From assembly GCA_964359785.1 (NCBI GenBank), contig CAYHWL010000037.1, forward strand, positions 1 through 13,214: a stretch of 13,214 nt of DNA. The letters run 5' to 3'. The notes beneath the pieces were generated by a model. It saw nothing but the letters and a program-made list of their open reading frames with translations. It was not told where the DNA came from and ran no database searches. The position numbers were made by a program, and so were the translations under genes. This DNA comes from JACQSU01 sp964359785. GTDB taxonomy: Archaea; Nanobdellota; Nanobdellia; Woesearchaeales; JAGWAF01. Positions 1-6,726 of the stretch are shown piece by piece. Every line of letters starts with the position of its first letter. The stretch's first letter is position 1.

Positions 1-69
1 AATCCTATTTCTCAAAGATTCTATCTCCCACCGGGTGAATATCCGCGCAAGGCCTTTTTCATCCAAACC

Positions 70-77
70 TTTTTAAA
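70..77 (+). promoter_or_regulatory. TATA-like box upstream of the acidic small protein
   Basis: The sequence TTTTTAAA lies here, preceded by a purine-rich/ACC stretch as in archaeal BRE-TATA promoters. Its centre (about 74) predicts a transcript start near 99-101, giving a leader of about 40 nt before the ATG at 139. Seen in sequence; the promoter role is inferred. Confidence 0.5.
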
Positions 78-138
78 TGCCCCATCGATTCTCGTGTGTA
101 ATCGTTTCCCTATTAGTTGGAAATCCAAAGGTGATCAC

Positions 139-528
139 ATGGAACAAGGACAGCACACTGACGATAATCAAGACGAGACAATGATGTCTGAAGCCGAGCA
201 GCGAAATCTCGGTCAAGGTGAGGAGACAGAGACGCCCATCTCCACAGATGCGAAAGACGAAGTTGAGATCGTATCAGATAAGAAAGAGGCGCAGACGCCT
301 AACGCGGACGAGCCTGAAGAGTCTTCCCCGATAGAAGAGACCCCCGAGATGAAGGTCATCCGCGACAAGCTTGCGGAGATAAGAGGCCCATTGCTCAAGT
401 TGAAATGGGATGCGGAGCACGATCAGTTGAATCCTGGCAAGAAGCCGTACTATGACAAGCTCAAGAAAGATTTCGAGGAGCTCGAATCTGCTCTTAAGAA
501 GGAGATCGAGAAACAGAAGAGCAAGTGA
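139..528 (+). CDS. Acidic, partly disordered small protein with C-terminal coiled coil, unknown function
   Basis: Unrecognised protein of 129 aa. Residues 1-70 are very rich in Glu, Asp, Gln, Ser and Thr and have no hydrophobic core, so they are probably disordered. Residues 71-129 are helical-looking, with a Lys/Glu-rich coiled-coil pattern around KLKKDFEELESALKKEIEKQ. There is no Cys, signal peptide or membrane segment. The ATG at 139 is chosen because AGGTGAT (129-135) sits just upstream as a ribosome binding site. An in-frame GTG at 94 would add 15 residues but lies too close to the TATA-like box to be likely. The gene stands alone and converges on the DHH phosphoesterase gene with about 70 bases between their stops. 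It may be a cytoplasmic binding or scaffold protein, but nothing seen identifies a partner. Confidence 0.75.
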   Translation: MEQGQHTDDNQDETMMSEAEQRNLGQGEETETPISTDAKDEVEIVSDKKEAQTPNADEPEESSPIEETPEMKVIRDKLAEIRGPLLKLKWDAEHDQLNPGKKPYYDKLKKDFEELESALKKEIEKQKSK

Positions 529-597
529 TTTTGGGAAAGCTTATCTTTCATTTGCATGATTCTCCCGTAAGTCATAGTAGCTGACCCCCGGTCTTGA

Positions 598-1755
598 CTA
601 TTTGTTTCCTACAGTATGCTTTTTCTTTAGGCTTTCTTCATATGCGTCTTGGCTTATCCCCATTCTTTCCATGAGGCGCGTGTGGAATATTTTCCAGTCT
701 TTTTTGCGGATCCTTCCTCCCACTGCTGGCTTGTGTCCACCTCCATTTGCGCCTTCCAATCCTTCAATGCAGTGATGTACGAGTTCGACGCAGTCCACTT
801 CTCCGCTTTGGTTGCGGATGCTGATCCCAAGAAGTTTCTCATCCAGCATCTCTTCTGCGATCACCATTGTCCAATTGTTGAATTTCTTTATGGAGAGCAG
901 AGTGCTTAATACTGATCGTATTCCGTATTTTGGTGTGATATAGTATATCACTGTCTTTTGTTCGGGGTACACTTCCCCTTTTTTTTCGACAAGCCCAAAC
1001 CAGTTGGTTATCTCTTTGTCGAACGCCTCTTCGTGCGTCTTGAAGTGTGATTTCATGACGTCAGTGAACTCCTTGGCGCCATACAGGAAGTCGCATAGTT
1101 TTGGGATGTCTTTTGGTTCTACTATGACTGTGCTTGTGATGACCTTTGTGACTTGGGCAAGTTTTGTCTCGTATACATCCGCTTTTTTTGTTATCCTATA
1201 TCGGTCAAACACCCCGTCTATCGCGAATTTCCATTGTTTATACGCCGCATCCCCGATGACTCCCACGGCCATGAGCCAATCGCAATCATCAAGGTCTGCC
1301 ATCGTGAAGAAAAGGTCATAGACCATGCGTGCTGTGGGGTATTTTGAGCTGTCTACTTCAGAGAACTTGTCTGGCTTGATGAACAGGCATCTTTCTGAGG
1401 CTATATCATTGGTGTACTGATGGTGGTCTATGACGATCAGTTTGCATATCTTTTCGCATGATTTCACGGTTTCAGGATCTTGGTCTACCGCGCGGTCAAG
1501 GCAAAATAGTACCCCTATATTTTTTTTCTGCAGGGTAGAGATGGTGTTTTGGGATATGGTCACGCCTCCTCGCTCTTGATGGATATGGAGGTCGCTTCTT
1601 CTCCCGCGGATGCGGAAGAGCGCTCGATCAAGGATGGCGCATGATGTGAGTCCATCAGGGTCAAGGTCATGGAATATCGCCACTTGGGTGTCCGAGGTTA
1701 TCTCTTTGATGGCCAAGAATAGTTTCTTGTAGATGTCCGTCTTGATTAGGTCCAT
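598..1755 (-). CDS. DHH/DHHA1 family phosphoesterase (RecJ/GAN-like)
   Basis: Protein of 385 aa of the DHH phosphoesterase superfamily, which includes RecJ and GAN single-strand exonucleases and oligonucleotide/cyclic-dinucleotide phosphodiesterases that use two metal ions. Visible motifs are HDLDPDG at 29-35 (motif I, Asp metal ligands), DHH at 110-112 (motif III), GVIGDA at 165-170 (motif IV), and GGGHKPAVGGRI from 338, the glycine-rich substrate site of a C-terminal DHHA1 domain. Motif I is HxxDxDG, one residue longer than the common HxDxDG. Length suits a two-domain archaeal DHH-DHHA1 protein without a separate OB domain. The ATG at 1755 has no ribosome binding site, but a TATA-like box lies about 25 nt upstream, so the mRNA is probably leaderless. 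DNA repair/replication or RNA/nucleotide turnover are both possible; the substrate cannot be read from sequence. Confidence 0.9.
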   Translation of the reverse strand: MDLIKTDIYKKLFLAIKEITSDTQVAIFHDLDPDGLTSCAILDRALFRIRGRRSDLHIHQERGGVTISQNTISTLQKKNIGVLFCLDRAVDQDPETVKSCEKICKLIVIDHHQYTNDIASERCLFIKPDKFSEVDSSKYPTARMVYDLFFTMADLDDCDWLMAVGVIGDAAYKQWKFAIDGVFDRYRITKKADVYETKLAQVTKVITSTVIVEPKDIPKLCDFLYGAKEFTDVMKSHFKTHEEAFDKEITNWFGLVEKKGEVYPEQKTVIYYITPKYGIRSVLSTLLSIKKFNNWTMVIAEEMLDEKLLGISIRNQSGEVDCVELVHHCIEGLEGANGGGHKPAVGGRIRKKDWKIFHTRLMERMGISQDAYEESLKKKHTVGNK

Positions 1756-1775
1756 GGATTGCCCTTTTTCTTTGC

Positions 1776-1784
1776 CTTTATATT
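1776..1784 (-). promoter_or_regulatory. TATA-like box for the DHH phosphoesterase gene
   Basis: On the minus strand this reads AATATAAAG, centred about 25 nt upstream of the ATG at 1755, the spacing expected for a leaderless archaeal transcript. It suggests the gene has its own promoter even though it follows the pfkB-like gene. Confidence 0.55.
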
Positions 1785-1869
1785 CTTATGGCAAGTCTGA
1801 TGGGGCATGGAGTCATCTTATCCAAGCGATGTCCCTGAGAAGATCTGTTGCACCTCATCGTCTCTTCTT

Positions 1870-1929
1870 CTATCTGACCAAGCTTAAGAGCATCGCTACT
1901 ATCACAAGAAAGATAGCCCACAGCTCCAT
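1870..1929 (-). CDS. Candidate micro-ORF: 19-aa single-membrane-span peptide
   Basis: A 19-codon reading frame encodes MELWAIFLVIVAMLLSLVR: an acidic N-terminus, about 15 consecutive hydrophobic residues and a basic C-terminus, i.e. a single membrane span. GGAG (minus strand, 1938-1941) lies 8 nt upstream of the ATG, a good archaeal ribosome binding position. The frame begins 5 nt after the stop of the preceding 18-codon frame, in the same direction as the PfkB-family kinase. The otherwise empty gap between the kinase and DHH genes makes a real peptide possible. A frame this short can arise by chance, so this stays tentative. Confidence 0.3.
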   Translation of the reverse strand: MELWAIFLVIVAMLLSLVR

Positions 1930-1934
1930 ATGTC

Positions 1935-1991
1935 CTACTCCGATTTCTGCCCTTTTTGATTCTTTATGGAATTCCACTTCTCTTCTGTCAT
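1935..1991 (-). CDS. Candidate micro-ORF: 18-aa hydrophilic peptide overlapping the kinase stop
   Basis: The ATG overlaps the stop of the PfkB-family gene (ATGA), an arrangement typical of translationally coupled archaeal genes. It encodes MTEEKWNSIKNQKGQKSE, a polar peptide with no recognisable motif, and ends 5 nt before the hydrophobic micro-ORF, whose putative ribosome binding site lies inside it. It may act only as a coupling or leader frame, or it may be chance. Confidence 0.2.
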   Translation of the reverse strand: MTEEKWNSIKNQKGQKSE

Positions 1992-2914
1992 ATTGCACTT
2001 GTCTTCACCTTCTTTTTTATCGATTCCTTGTAGTTAAGGAGTATATTTTTAGCGCCATAGTATGACACGACGCTGGCGGAGTTGTTCATCCCTATTTGTG
2101 CGCCAAGCATCATGTCGTTCTTGAGTGCGAGTCCGCCTACAAGTCCGCTGGCAAAAGCGTCTCCGGCTCCTGTGGTCTCGACCACTTTTGCGTTCTGTGC
2201 CTCGCAGTGGAACATCCGTCCTTTATCTGATAGGTATGCCCCTTTTTTCCCGTCGGTTATCGCCACATAGGGTATTCCGATCCGGTTTAGCTGCATGAGG
2301 TGCTCTTTTGGTTTTCCGCATCCAAGCAATAGCTCTGCTTCTTCTGCGTTGAACACCAGCACATCTATTAGCGAGAGCATGCTCATGACTTCATCACGGG
2401 ATTCCTTGATTTGGTATGCGCTAGGGTTCCAGGCTACCTTGATTCCGTGCATCTTTGCGTGTGCGACGACTTTCATAAAAGATATAAACGCCCTGTGCTG
2501 TAGTGATGAGGAGTAGATCCACTTTGTCTTCATGTTTTCAAGATCTTTCACGGCGAATTCATCGTTTGTGCCTTTATGTGTGAGGATGATCCGGTCTCCT
2601 TGTTTGCTGTCCAAGATGATTGATTGTCCGGTCTGCCCTCCGTGTTGGACGTATCGTGTGTCTACATTTTCCTTGTGCAGTTCCTTCGCAATCGCATGTC
2701 CATATATGTCATCCCCTATCTTTCCCATGTATGCTGTCTTGAGGCCAAGTCTCGAGAATGCGACTGCCGTGTTTGTTCCGCCTCCGCCTGTGTGGGTCTC
2801 CAGTCTCTCTAATCGTATCTTGCTCCCAAATGGAGTTTTCTTGCCAAAGAGCGCGTTTCCGGTGTCGGCGAACATATCTATCGTCGCCGAACCCATTGTG
2901 ATTACATCAAACAT
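1988..2914 (-). CDS. PfkB/ribokinase family sugar or nucleoside kinase
   Basis: Cytoplasmic kinase of 308 aa that transfers phosphate from ATP to a hydroxymethyl group of a sugar or nucleoside. Visible signatures are GSATID near the N-terminus, the glycine-rich GGGGTN substrate motif at 43-48, FNAEEAELL with the NxxE motif at 189-192, TDGKKG at 220-225, and the C-terminal GAGDAF anion hole at 249-254 with catalytic Asp252. All key residues are present and the length is normal. The ATG at 2914 is preferred over an in-frame TTG at 2926, because the family starts directly with a short strand like MFDVITMGSA. The gene lies 24 nt downstream of an unrecognised 246-aa gene, so they probably share a transcript. 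Family members act on ribose, adenosine, fructose-phosphate and others; the substrate is not assignable. Confidence 0.92.
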   Translation of the reverse strand: MFDVITMGSATIDMFADTGNALFGKKTPFGSKIRLERLETHTGGGGTNTAVAFSRLGLKTAYMGKIGDDIYGHAIAKELHKENVDTRYVQHGGQTGQSIILDSKQGDRIILTHKGTNDEFAVKDLENMKTKWIYSSSLQHRAFISFMKVVAHAKMHGIKVAWNPSAYQIKESRDEVMSMLSLIDVLVFNAEEAELLLGCGKPKEHLMQLNRIGIPYVAITDGKKGAYLSDKGRMFHCEAQNAKVVETTGAGDAFASGLVGGLALKNDMMLGAQIGMNNSASVVSYYGAKNILLNYKESIKKKVKTSAI

Positions 2915-2938
2915 GCTATAAATCAATGGTGTGCCAGA

Positions 2939-3679
2939 TTAAAAAGTGTATGCATTCCTCAGGAATTTTTTCAGGAATTCAGTCTCATCCACTGCAAGTT
3001 TGAATACGCAATCGCCAGGGATGCTTGTGTATTTCCCTTCTATCTTGGAGAATCTGGCCTTCGCCTCTTCTGCGCGTTCGCCAAGTACGAGCGTTGCGTA
3101 GTTGGTGCAGATGTCATCTGCTCTCAATCCAAATATGTTTCTGGCTAGCAGGAAATTCTTTGCATGTTCTGGCATCCAGCCAAAGATCGAGAGGGTAGCT
3201 GGTTTTCTCTTCGCTGTGGAGAAGAGATGATATGCCCAGCCGTACTCTTTATTGGTATCGAGCATGCATACTAGATGATCCCTTTGGCCGGGGAGATGTA
3301 TCCACAGGCTGTAGAACGGTTCCCATCTGTAGGTCCCGCTGAATTTATGTTTTTTTGTTTTTCTGTCGTATCCGATGTCTATCAGCGTGTGTTTCTTGTA
3401 CGACATCTGTCCATATTGGTTCAATTGCCAGAAGTCGTCTATCATGCGTAGCGTTATCTTCCTTGTCCGGATGGTTTTGTCGAGGGTTATCAGTTCTGGT
3501 TTTCGTCGCAAGAATGTCCCATCCTTCTTGTGCACGATTCCCGCTCCATCTCGGGTCATCTCTTCTTTTTGGGCGTATAGTGTTTCAAGCTCCAATGAGA
3601 GATTAGATGCAATCTTCTCAAGGGACTCGACACTCATGTTCCTCTGGTTGAGGCATTTATCGATTTGTCCTTTATCCAT
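2939..3679 (-). CDS. Unrecognised 246-aa protein in operon with PfkB-family kinase
   Basis: I do not recognise this family. Residues 15-45 form a likely coiled coil (SVESLEKIASNLSLELETLY). The rest is a mixed, Trp/Tyr/Phe-rich soluble domain, with segments such as YRWEPFYSLWIHLPGQ and FGWMPEHAKNFLLARNIFG, that looks well folded. Four Cys are scattered with no CxxC pair, and there is no signal peptide or membrane segment. The ATG at 3679 has no strong ribosome binding site; an AT-rich patch at about 3706-3716 could be the promoter. It precedes the kinase gene by 24 nt in the same direction, so a link to that enzyme's substrate is possible but only guilt by association. Codon use resembles its neighbours. 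Confidence 0.8.
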   Translation of the reverse strand: MDKGQIDKCLNQRNMSVESLEKIASNLSLELETLYAQKEEMTRDGAGIVHKKDGTFLRRKPELITLDKTIRTRKITLRMIDDFWQLNQYGQMSYKKHTLIDIGYDRKTKKHKFSGTYRWEPFYSLWIHLPGQRDHLVCMLDTNKEYGWAYHLFSTAKRKPATLSIFGWMPEHAKNFLLARNIFGLRADDICTNYATLVLGERAEEAKARFSKIEGKYTSIPGDCVFKLAVDETEFLKKFLRNAYTF

Positions 3680-3759
3680 TCTAGAATCTCTTGACTATAG
3701 GATGTCTAAAATTTCCAGGGAGTATAATAAGCTGATGAAAATGCGTCTAGTATTTCTCA

Positions 3760-4014
3760 TCAGTCGAGCTCCTTTGTGATCCTTTTTAGTCGTGTTTTGT
3801 GCGCGTTGTTTCTCTGTTCCCGGATCTTGTGTATAGCTTTTTCCATTCTTTTAGCAGTGTCTAGCCTCAATGCTCAAAAAAAGTCGCTAAGTGGTCGTCT
3901 TTTCATGATTCTGAGCATCAAGTCGCTAAATGATTTGTTCGTGGTTTTCATAGACTTGAATGTCTCATAAGCTTCCTTTGTCACAGTGATAGTCTTTATA
4001 GACAGATGAAACAA
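3760..4014 (-). pseudogene. VapB/DUF217-type antitoxin interrupted by an in-frame TGA
   Basis: Small DNA-binding antitoxin of the VapB (DUF217) type, which normally neutralises a VapC PIN ribonuclease and represses its own operon. The frame reads KTITVTKEAYETFKSMK, then SFSDLMLRI and LSDFF, matching the family's ribbon-helix-helix-like N-terminus. A TGA follows at 3874-3876. Reading on in the same frame gives 37 more codons (AKRMEKAIHKIREQRNN... ITKELD), ending in TGA at 3760; this is the charged C-terminal helix expected of the family. The TGA stands where relatives usually have Gly after LSDFF, so a GGA-to-TGA change would explain it. The start is unclear: the usual Met position is ATA, and the nearest start is TTG at 4014 inside a T-rich tract. 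No VapC gene follows. It is probably a decayed orphan antitoxin; a functional 46-aa truncation is the alternative. Confidence 0.6.
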
Positions 4015-4027
4015 AAAAAGAAAAAAT
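4012..4027 (-). terminator. T-rich terminator of the small membrane protein gene
   Basis: On the minus strand a tract of T residues (six and then seven Ts, separated by one C) begins about 11 nt after the TAA at 4038. This is the usual form of archaeal intrinsic termination. It separates the well-expressed membrane protein gene from the antitoxin remnant. Confidence 0.55.
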
Positions 4028-4037
4028 AGATCAGTAC

Positions 4038-4382
4038 TTAGTCCTGTGCTAGTTCCCAGACAGCTTTCAATGCTACAATGACAGCTGCTGGAGCGACAAA
4101 CACGCTGATTTGTGCCACTATTGCGCTTAGGTATGCACCGACATTCATCCATACGATGGCTCCGAAGTTTGCATTGCCTGCGACGACTAGCGCGATTGAT
4201 GCGGCTAGGAATTCAACAGTCTCTTTTGAAGTGACGTTGAGGAATCCTACGATTAGGCCTAGTACCACTAGCAGCAAGGTGACATAGCTTGTCATGTCTG
4301 CTAGACTCGTTGCGAATAGACCTGATACGACTGCTATTGCCACACCGACCAAAAACGCGATGTGTCCTACTTTTGCTTCCAT
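4038..4382 (-). CDS. Small multi-pass membrane protein, unknown function
   Basis: Integral membrane protein of 114 aa with hydrophobic segments at about 6-24, 32-50, 56-70 (short) and 82-108. Connecting loops are tiny (SLADMT, TSKET, NANFG), and the C-terminus WELAQD is short and acidic. The length, and the Gly/Ala/Val-rich helices, are typical of small uncharacterised membrane proteins common in DPANN archaea, from memory; I cannot name a family. No catalytic motif or Cys is present. GGAGGTG 8 nt before the ATG and a strong TATA box further upstream are the best expression signals in the window, and a T-rich tract follows the stop, so it appears to be a well-expressed single-gene unit. A role in the envelope, as a pore or as a structural membrane component is possible but untested. 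Confidence 0.85.
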   Translation of the reverse strand: MEAKVGHIAFLVGVAIAVVSGLFATSLADMTSYVTLLLVVLGLIVGFLNVTSKETVEFLAASIALVVAGNANFGAIVWMNVGAYLSAIVAQISVFVAPAAVIVALKAVWELAQD

Positions 4383-4390
4383 TTTGATTG

Positions 4391-4397
4391 CACCTCC
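4391..4397 (-). promoter_or_regulatory. Strong ribosome binding site of the small membrane protein gene
   Basis: The minus strand reads GGAGGTG, 8 nt before the ATG at 4382. It is a near-complete complement to the archaeal 16S rRNA 3' end and the strongest such site in the window. Confidence 0.8.
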
Positions 4398-4427
4398 AAA
4401 ATTGGATTTACAGGGTTGCCCCTATTC

Positions 4428-4437
4428 TATATATAAA
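4428..4437 (-). promoter_or_regulatory. TATA box of the small membrane protein gene
   Basis: The minus strand reads TTTATATATA, preceded by the purine-containing CGAAACG (BRE-like). The expected transcript start is near 4407, giving a leader of about 25 nt that contains the GGAGGTG site. Confidence 0.7.
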
Positions 4438-4464
4438 CGTTTCGAGCCAAAAACCCTTTGCTCG

Positions 4465-5419
4465 TCAATACCTCATCCGATCAAGCGTGCTATGCGCGTC
4501 TCCTGCGCTTTGCAGTGTCCGTAGGGCCCCCAGAAGCTCCCCCGCGTTGGCTTCGAATAAGGCGGCAAGATACTTCTTCTCTTCAAGGGTCATACGCGCT
4601 CTCGCGTCAGCTTCGAGCAATCCGTAAGGATATCCAAGGAATGCCGGGTCTGTGGCGTGGTAGGCTATCATGCGGATGCTCTCCATATCCGCCCCGTCTA
4701 CACGGNNNNNNNNNNCCATGTAGTCTGCAGAACCCCACCTTCCCGTCAAGGTGCGCCCACATCCCGTCAGGTGCTTTTGAGAGGATCGCGCTTATCGCGC
4801 TGGCCCCTGTTTCAGTCAATAAATTCGTCGTCTTTGAGATTCCGATTATCTTTGTCCCACTCTGTGCCGCGTTATCAAATGCCGCTTTGATGGCTTCCTT
4901 GTGCCCAGTATGGTGGGCATCCAGGTCTCCGTCTTTGACTACAATCCCGCCTTCAAGGGCGAGTTCGCCTGCCATTCTGTATTCGCTTATGCTTCTGCAG
5001 GCGTTGGCCACTGCGCCTATGTTTGCGTTGTGGTTGCTTGTGGCTAGTGTGTCGTCGCGCAGTTTGAAGAACGGAAAATCACGCTGGGCCGGGATGGTTT
5101 CCGTAGAATATCCAAGCCCCCCCTCTTTTTTCGCTGTCTTGATTATTAGGTAATACTCTTGAGTGTTGTCTTTGATGCGTTTGCGTCCCATCCAAGTGCT
5201 GGAATATACTCTGACAAATTCGATGTGCAGTGTTGGTGATGAGAATATGGCGGTCTGTCCTCCGTCGACATATGATATCTGGCAGTCAGGCTCCCGCGCT
5301 TCCAGTAGAAAGAAATTCTCATCTTTGATGGTCATCTGTCCATGCGCAAGGGAGATTGTCCCCCCTGGATCGTTGTGCAGGTTGATCCTTTTGATGGCTT
5401 CCTTTAGTCCCTGGTTCAT
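4465..5419 (-). CDS. NurA-domain 5'-3' nuclease, interrupted by an assembly gap
   Basis: NurA nucleases resect DNA ends together with the HerA hexameric translocase and Mre11-Rad50. Evidence before the gap: VDGG at 51-54 with the first metal-binding Asp, VKDGDL at 161-166 with the second, and GISKTT at 193-198 with the conserved Lys. After the gap the ending continues in another displayed frame, with FLGYPYGLLEADARARM, the conserved NurA GYPxxLxxAD segment, and stops at 4465. Ten Ns (4706-4715) separate the two parts. For one intact frame the true missing length must be a multiple of three, so 10 is a placeholder. The ATG overlaps the CCA gene stop by four bases (ATGA), indicating translational coupling. 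No herA is visible. The domain call is fairly firm; partner and activity are inferred. Confidence 0.8.
4706..4715. other. Assembly gap (10 Ns) inside the NurA-domain gene
   Basis: Exactly ten undetermined bases join two parts of one gene. The coding frames on either side agree only if the true gap length is divisible by three, so the real length is unknown and probably short. Confidence 0.98.
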
Positions 5420-6639
5420 TCTACTAGGTAGGATTTCACTCTCTCGTTAATATAGTTTCGGAGAGTGTCGATCACCGCATGCGGCGTGCGTATCTCGTTT
5501 CGCACATTCGCGTACATCCGTCCTTTTCGCTCTACTGCTTGAGGATATTTCCTCTTGAATTCGATGGCATGGGCTTCTAGTTTTACCGGCGGGCCCATCT
5601 GCTCCCTAAATGCAGATAATTCCATCATATCAAGCACAAACCACAGGTATCCGTCTCCTGATCCTGGCCATTCCCATCCGCTTTTGTTCACGCCAAATGG
5701 TGTCAGGGCGCGAAGTATCTGTTCGTATGCCTGCACTATCTTGGCTCCTGCTTTGTCTTCTTTGGCCTCAAGCGGCGTGACTGTGACAAGCACATGGTTT
5801 TTCTCTTCACGTATGGAATCTGGGTTGAATGCTCTCTCGATGAAGAAATCCATATCTGGTTTTTTCAAGAATTCTCCTGCGGCCTTGATGAATCGTCTGA
5901 AGTTCTCTTCTGATAGCGCGCTTGCGGCGTTGCGTGCTGGTTGCACCGGGTCTATTAGCACAAGCGGAGACAATGTCTTCGCTTCATTGAGTTGCGCAAG
6001 CGCTTTGCCCTTATGGATATCATTGTGGTCGATCACTTGCTTGTCTTTCCATTTCTGCGCTCCTGCTAGAAGTTTGATGAATCCGCCGTAATGTATGGTC
6101 AATATGTCAAGCACGTGTCCGGAGAACCCTCTGATGTAGCTTTCAGCTCCGTAGCATTTGTTCGCTTTGCAGAATTTCTTGGCAAGACGGATGTCATCAT
6201 TTATTCCTTTGCCGTTTTTCTTTACCCATTCTACATGCCATGGTGAGAAGTCTGTGATGTTGTGCGCGTCCGCTGGTTTTTTGATGGCAAGGACCGGCAC
6301 CATCTCGTATTGGAGTCCATCCCTATGCAGGTGGAAATAATCACGTGAGCCGTGCAGTCGCTCTAGTTTGTATCCTTTGAGCGTCTTTTCGAATAGATCC
6401 GATATGTTCGCGTCTTTGTATTTTTGGGCGAATCGTATAAATATATCTACATCGTGGTCTCCGCGGAGATGCGTTTTTTTAGCGAAGCTTCCGCCGACGC
6501 CGGCATGCGCGTCAAGTTTTCCCTTCTTGAGGGCCAAGTCTATCTCGGTGACGGTGTTTTTGACCACTTCCTCAAACTCATCGCTTGGCGTTATGGTCTT
6601 CTTCACTGATTCGAGTATGTTCTTGTACTGGATGGCCAT
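5416..6639 (-). CDS. cca: Archaeal (class I) CCA-adding tRNA nucleotidyltransferase
   Basis: Enzyme of 407 aa that adds or repairs the CCA 3' terminus of tRNAs from CTP and ATP without a nucleic-acid template. Visible features: GGSFAKKTHLRG followed by DVDIFIRF at 49-70, the class I nucleotidyltransferase signature with catalytic Asp63 and Asp65; a third carboxylate in YEMVPV (Glu112); GFSGHVLDIL at 171-180, conserved in archaeal CCA enzymes; and a long C-terminal tRNA-binding region ending ERVKSYLVE. Length is near the usual 430-450 aa. The ATG at 6639 is chosen over longer in-frame starts, because those would run into the divergent PIN gene and lack homology, and because a TATA-like box lies about 28 nt upstream (leaderless). 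The stop overlaps the NurA start, so the two are probably co-transcribed. Confidence 0.95.
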   Translation of the reverse strand: MAIQYKNILESVKKTITPSDEFEEVVKNTVTEIDLALKKGKLDAHAGVGGSFAKKTHLRGDHDVDIFIRFAQKYKDANISDLFEKTLKGYKLERLHGSRDYFHLHRDGLQYEMVPVLAIKKPADAHNITDFSPWHVEWVKKNGKGINDDIRLAKKFCKANKCYGAESYIRGFSGHVLDILTIHYGGFIKLLAGAQKWKDKQVIDHNDIHKGKALAQLNEAKTLSPLVLIDPVQPARNAASALSEENFRRFIKAAGEFLKKPDMDFFIERAFNPDSIREEKNHVLVTVTPLEAKEDKAGAKIVQAYEQILRALTPFGVNKSGWEWPGSGDGYLWFVLDMMELSAFREQMGPPVKLEAHAIEFKRKYPQAVERKGRMYANVRNEIRTPHAVIDTLRNYINERVKSYLVE

Positions 6640-6662
6640 AGCCTTTTGTCGGTAGTCTCCTC

Positions 6663-6671
6663 TATAAAAAA
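6663..6671 (-). promoter_or_regulatory. TATA-like box for the cca gene in the divergent promoter region
   Basis: The minus strand reads TTTTTTATA, centred about 28 nt before the cca ATG at 6639, consistent with a leaderless mRNA. It lies in an 87-base gap shared with the divergent PIN gene. That gene has only a weak candidate (CTTATTACT, plus strand, 6697-6705) about 26 nt before its ATG. Confidence 0.5.
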
Positions 6672-6726
6672 GGATGGGTGGGGTTTTTCCGATATCCTTA
6701 TTACTCTGTGCCCCAAGCATACTCCC

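Noticed and set aside
1795..1870. Possible box C/D guide RNA or 26-codon frame (GATGAGG and CTGA-like strings) before the DHH gene.
   Set aside because: The C box is imperfect, no properly placed D box was found on the same strand, and the frame has no good ribosome binding site.
3709..3759. Possible VapC toxin remnant after the antitoxin: the same frame continues past a second TGA as EILDAFSSAYYTPWKF, loosely like a PIN N-terminus (LDxxxxxxAYYTP).
   Set aside because: Only 16 codons without a start codon and ending in TAG; too short to distinguish from chance, and no PIN core follows.
3760..4014. TGA read as glycine (altered code) or as selenocysteine in the antitoxin.
   Set aside because: Many genes here end at TGA at the expected family length; relatives have Gly, not Cys, at this position; no selenocysteine context is evident. 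A nonsense mutation is simpler.
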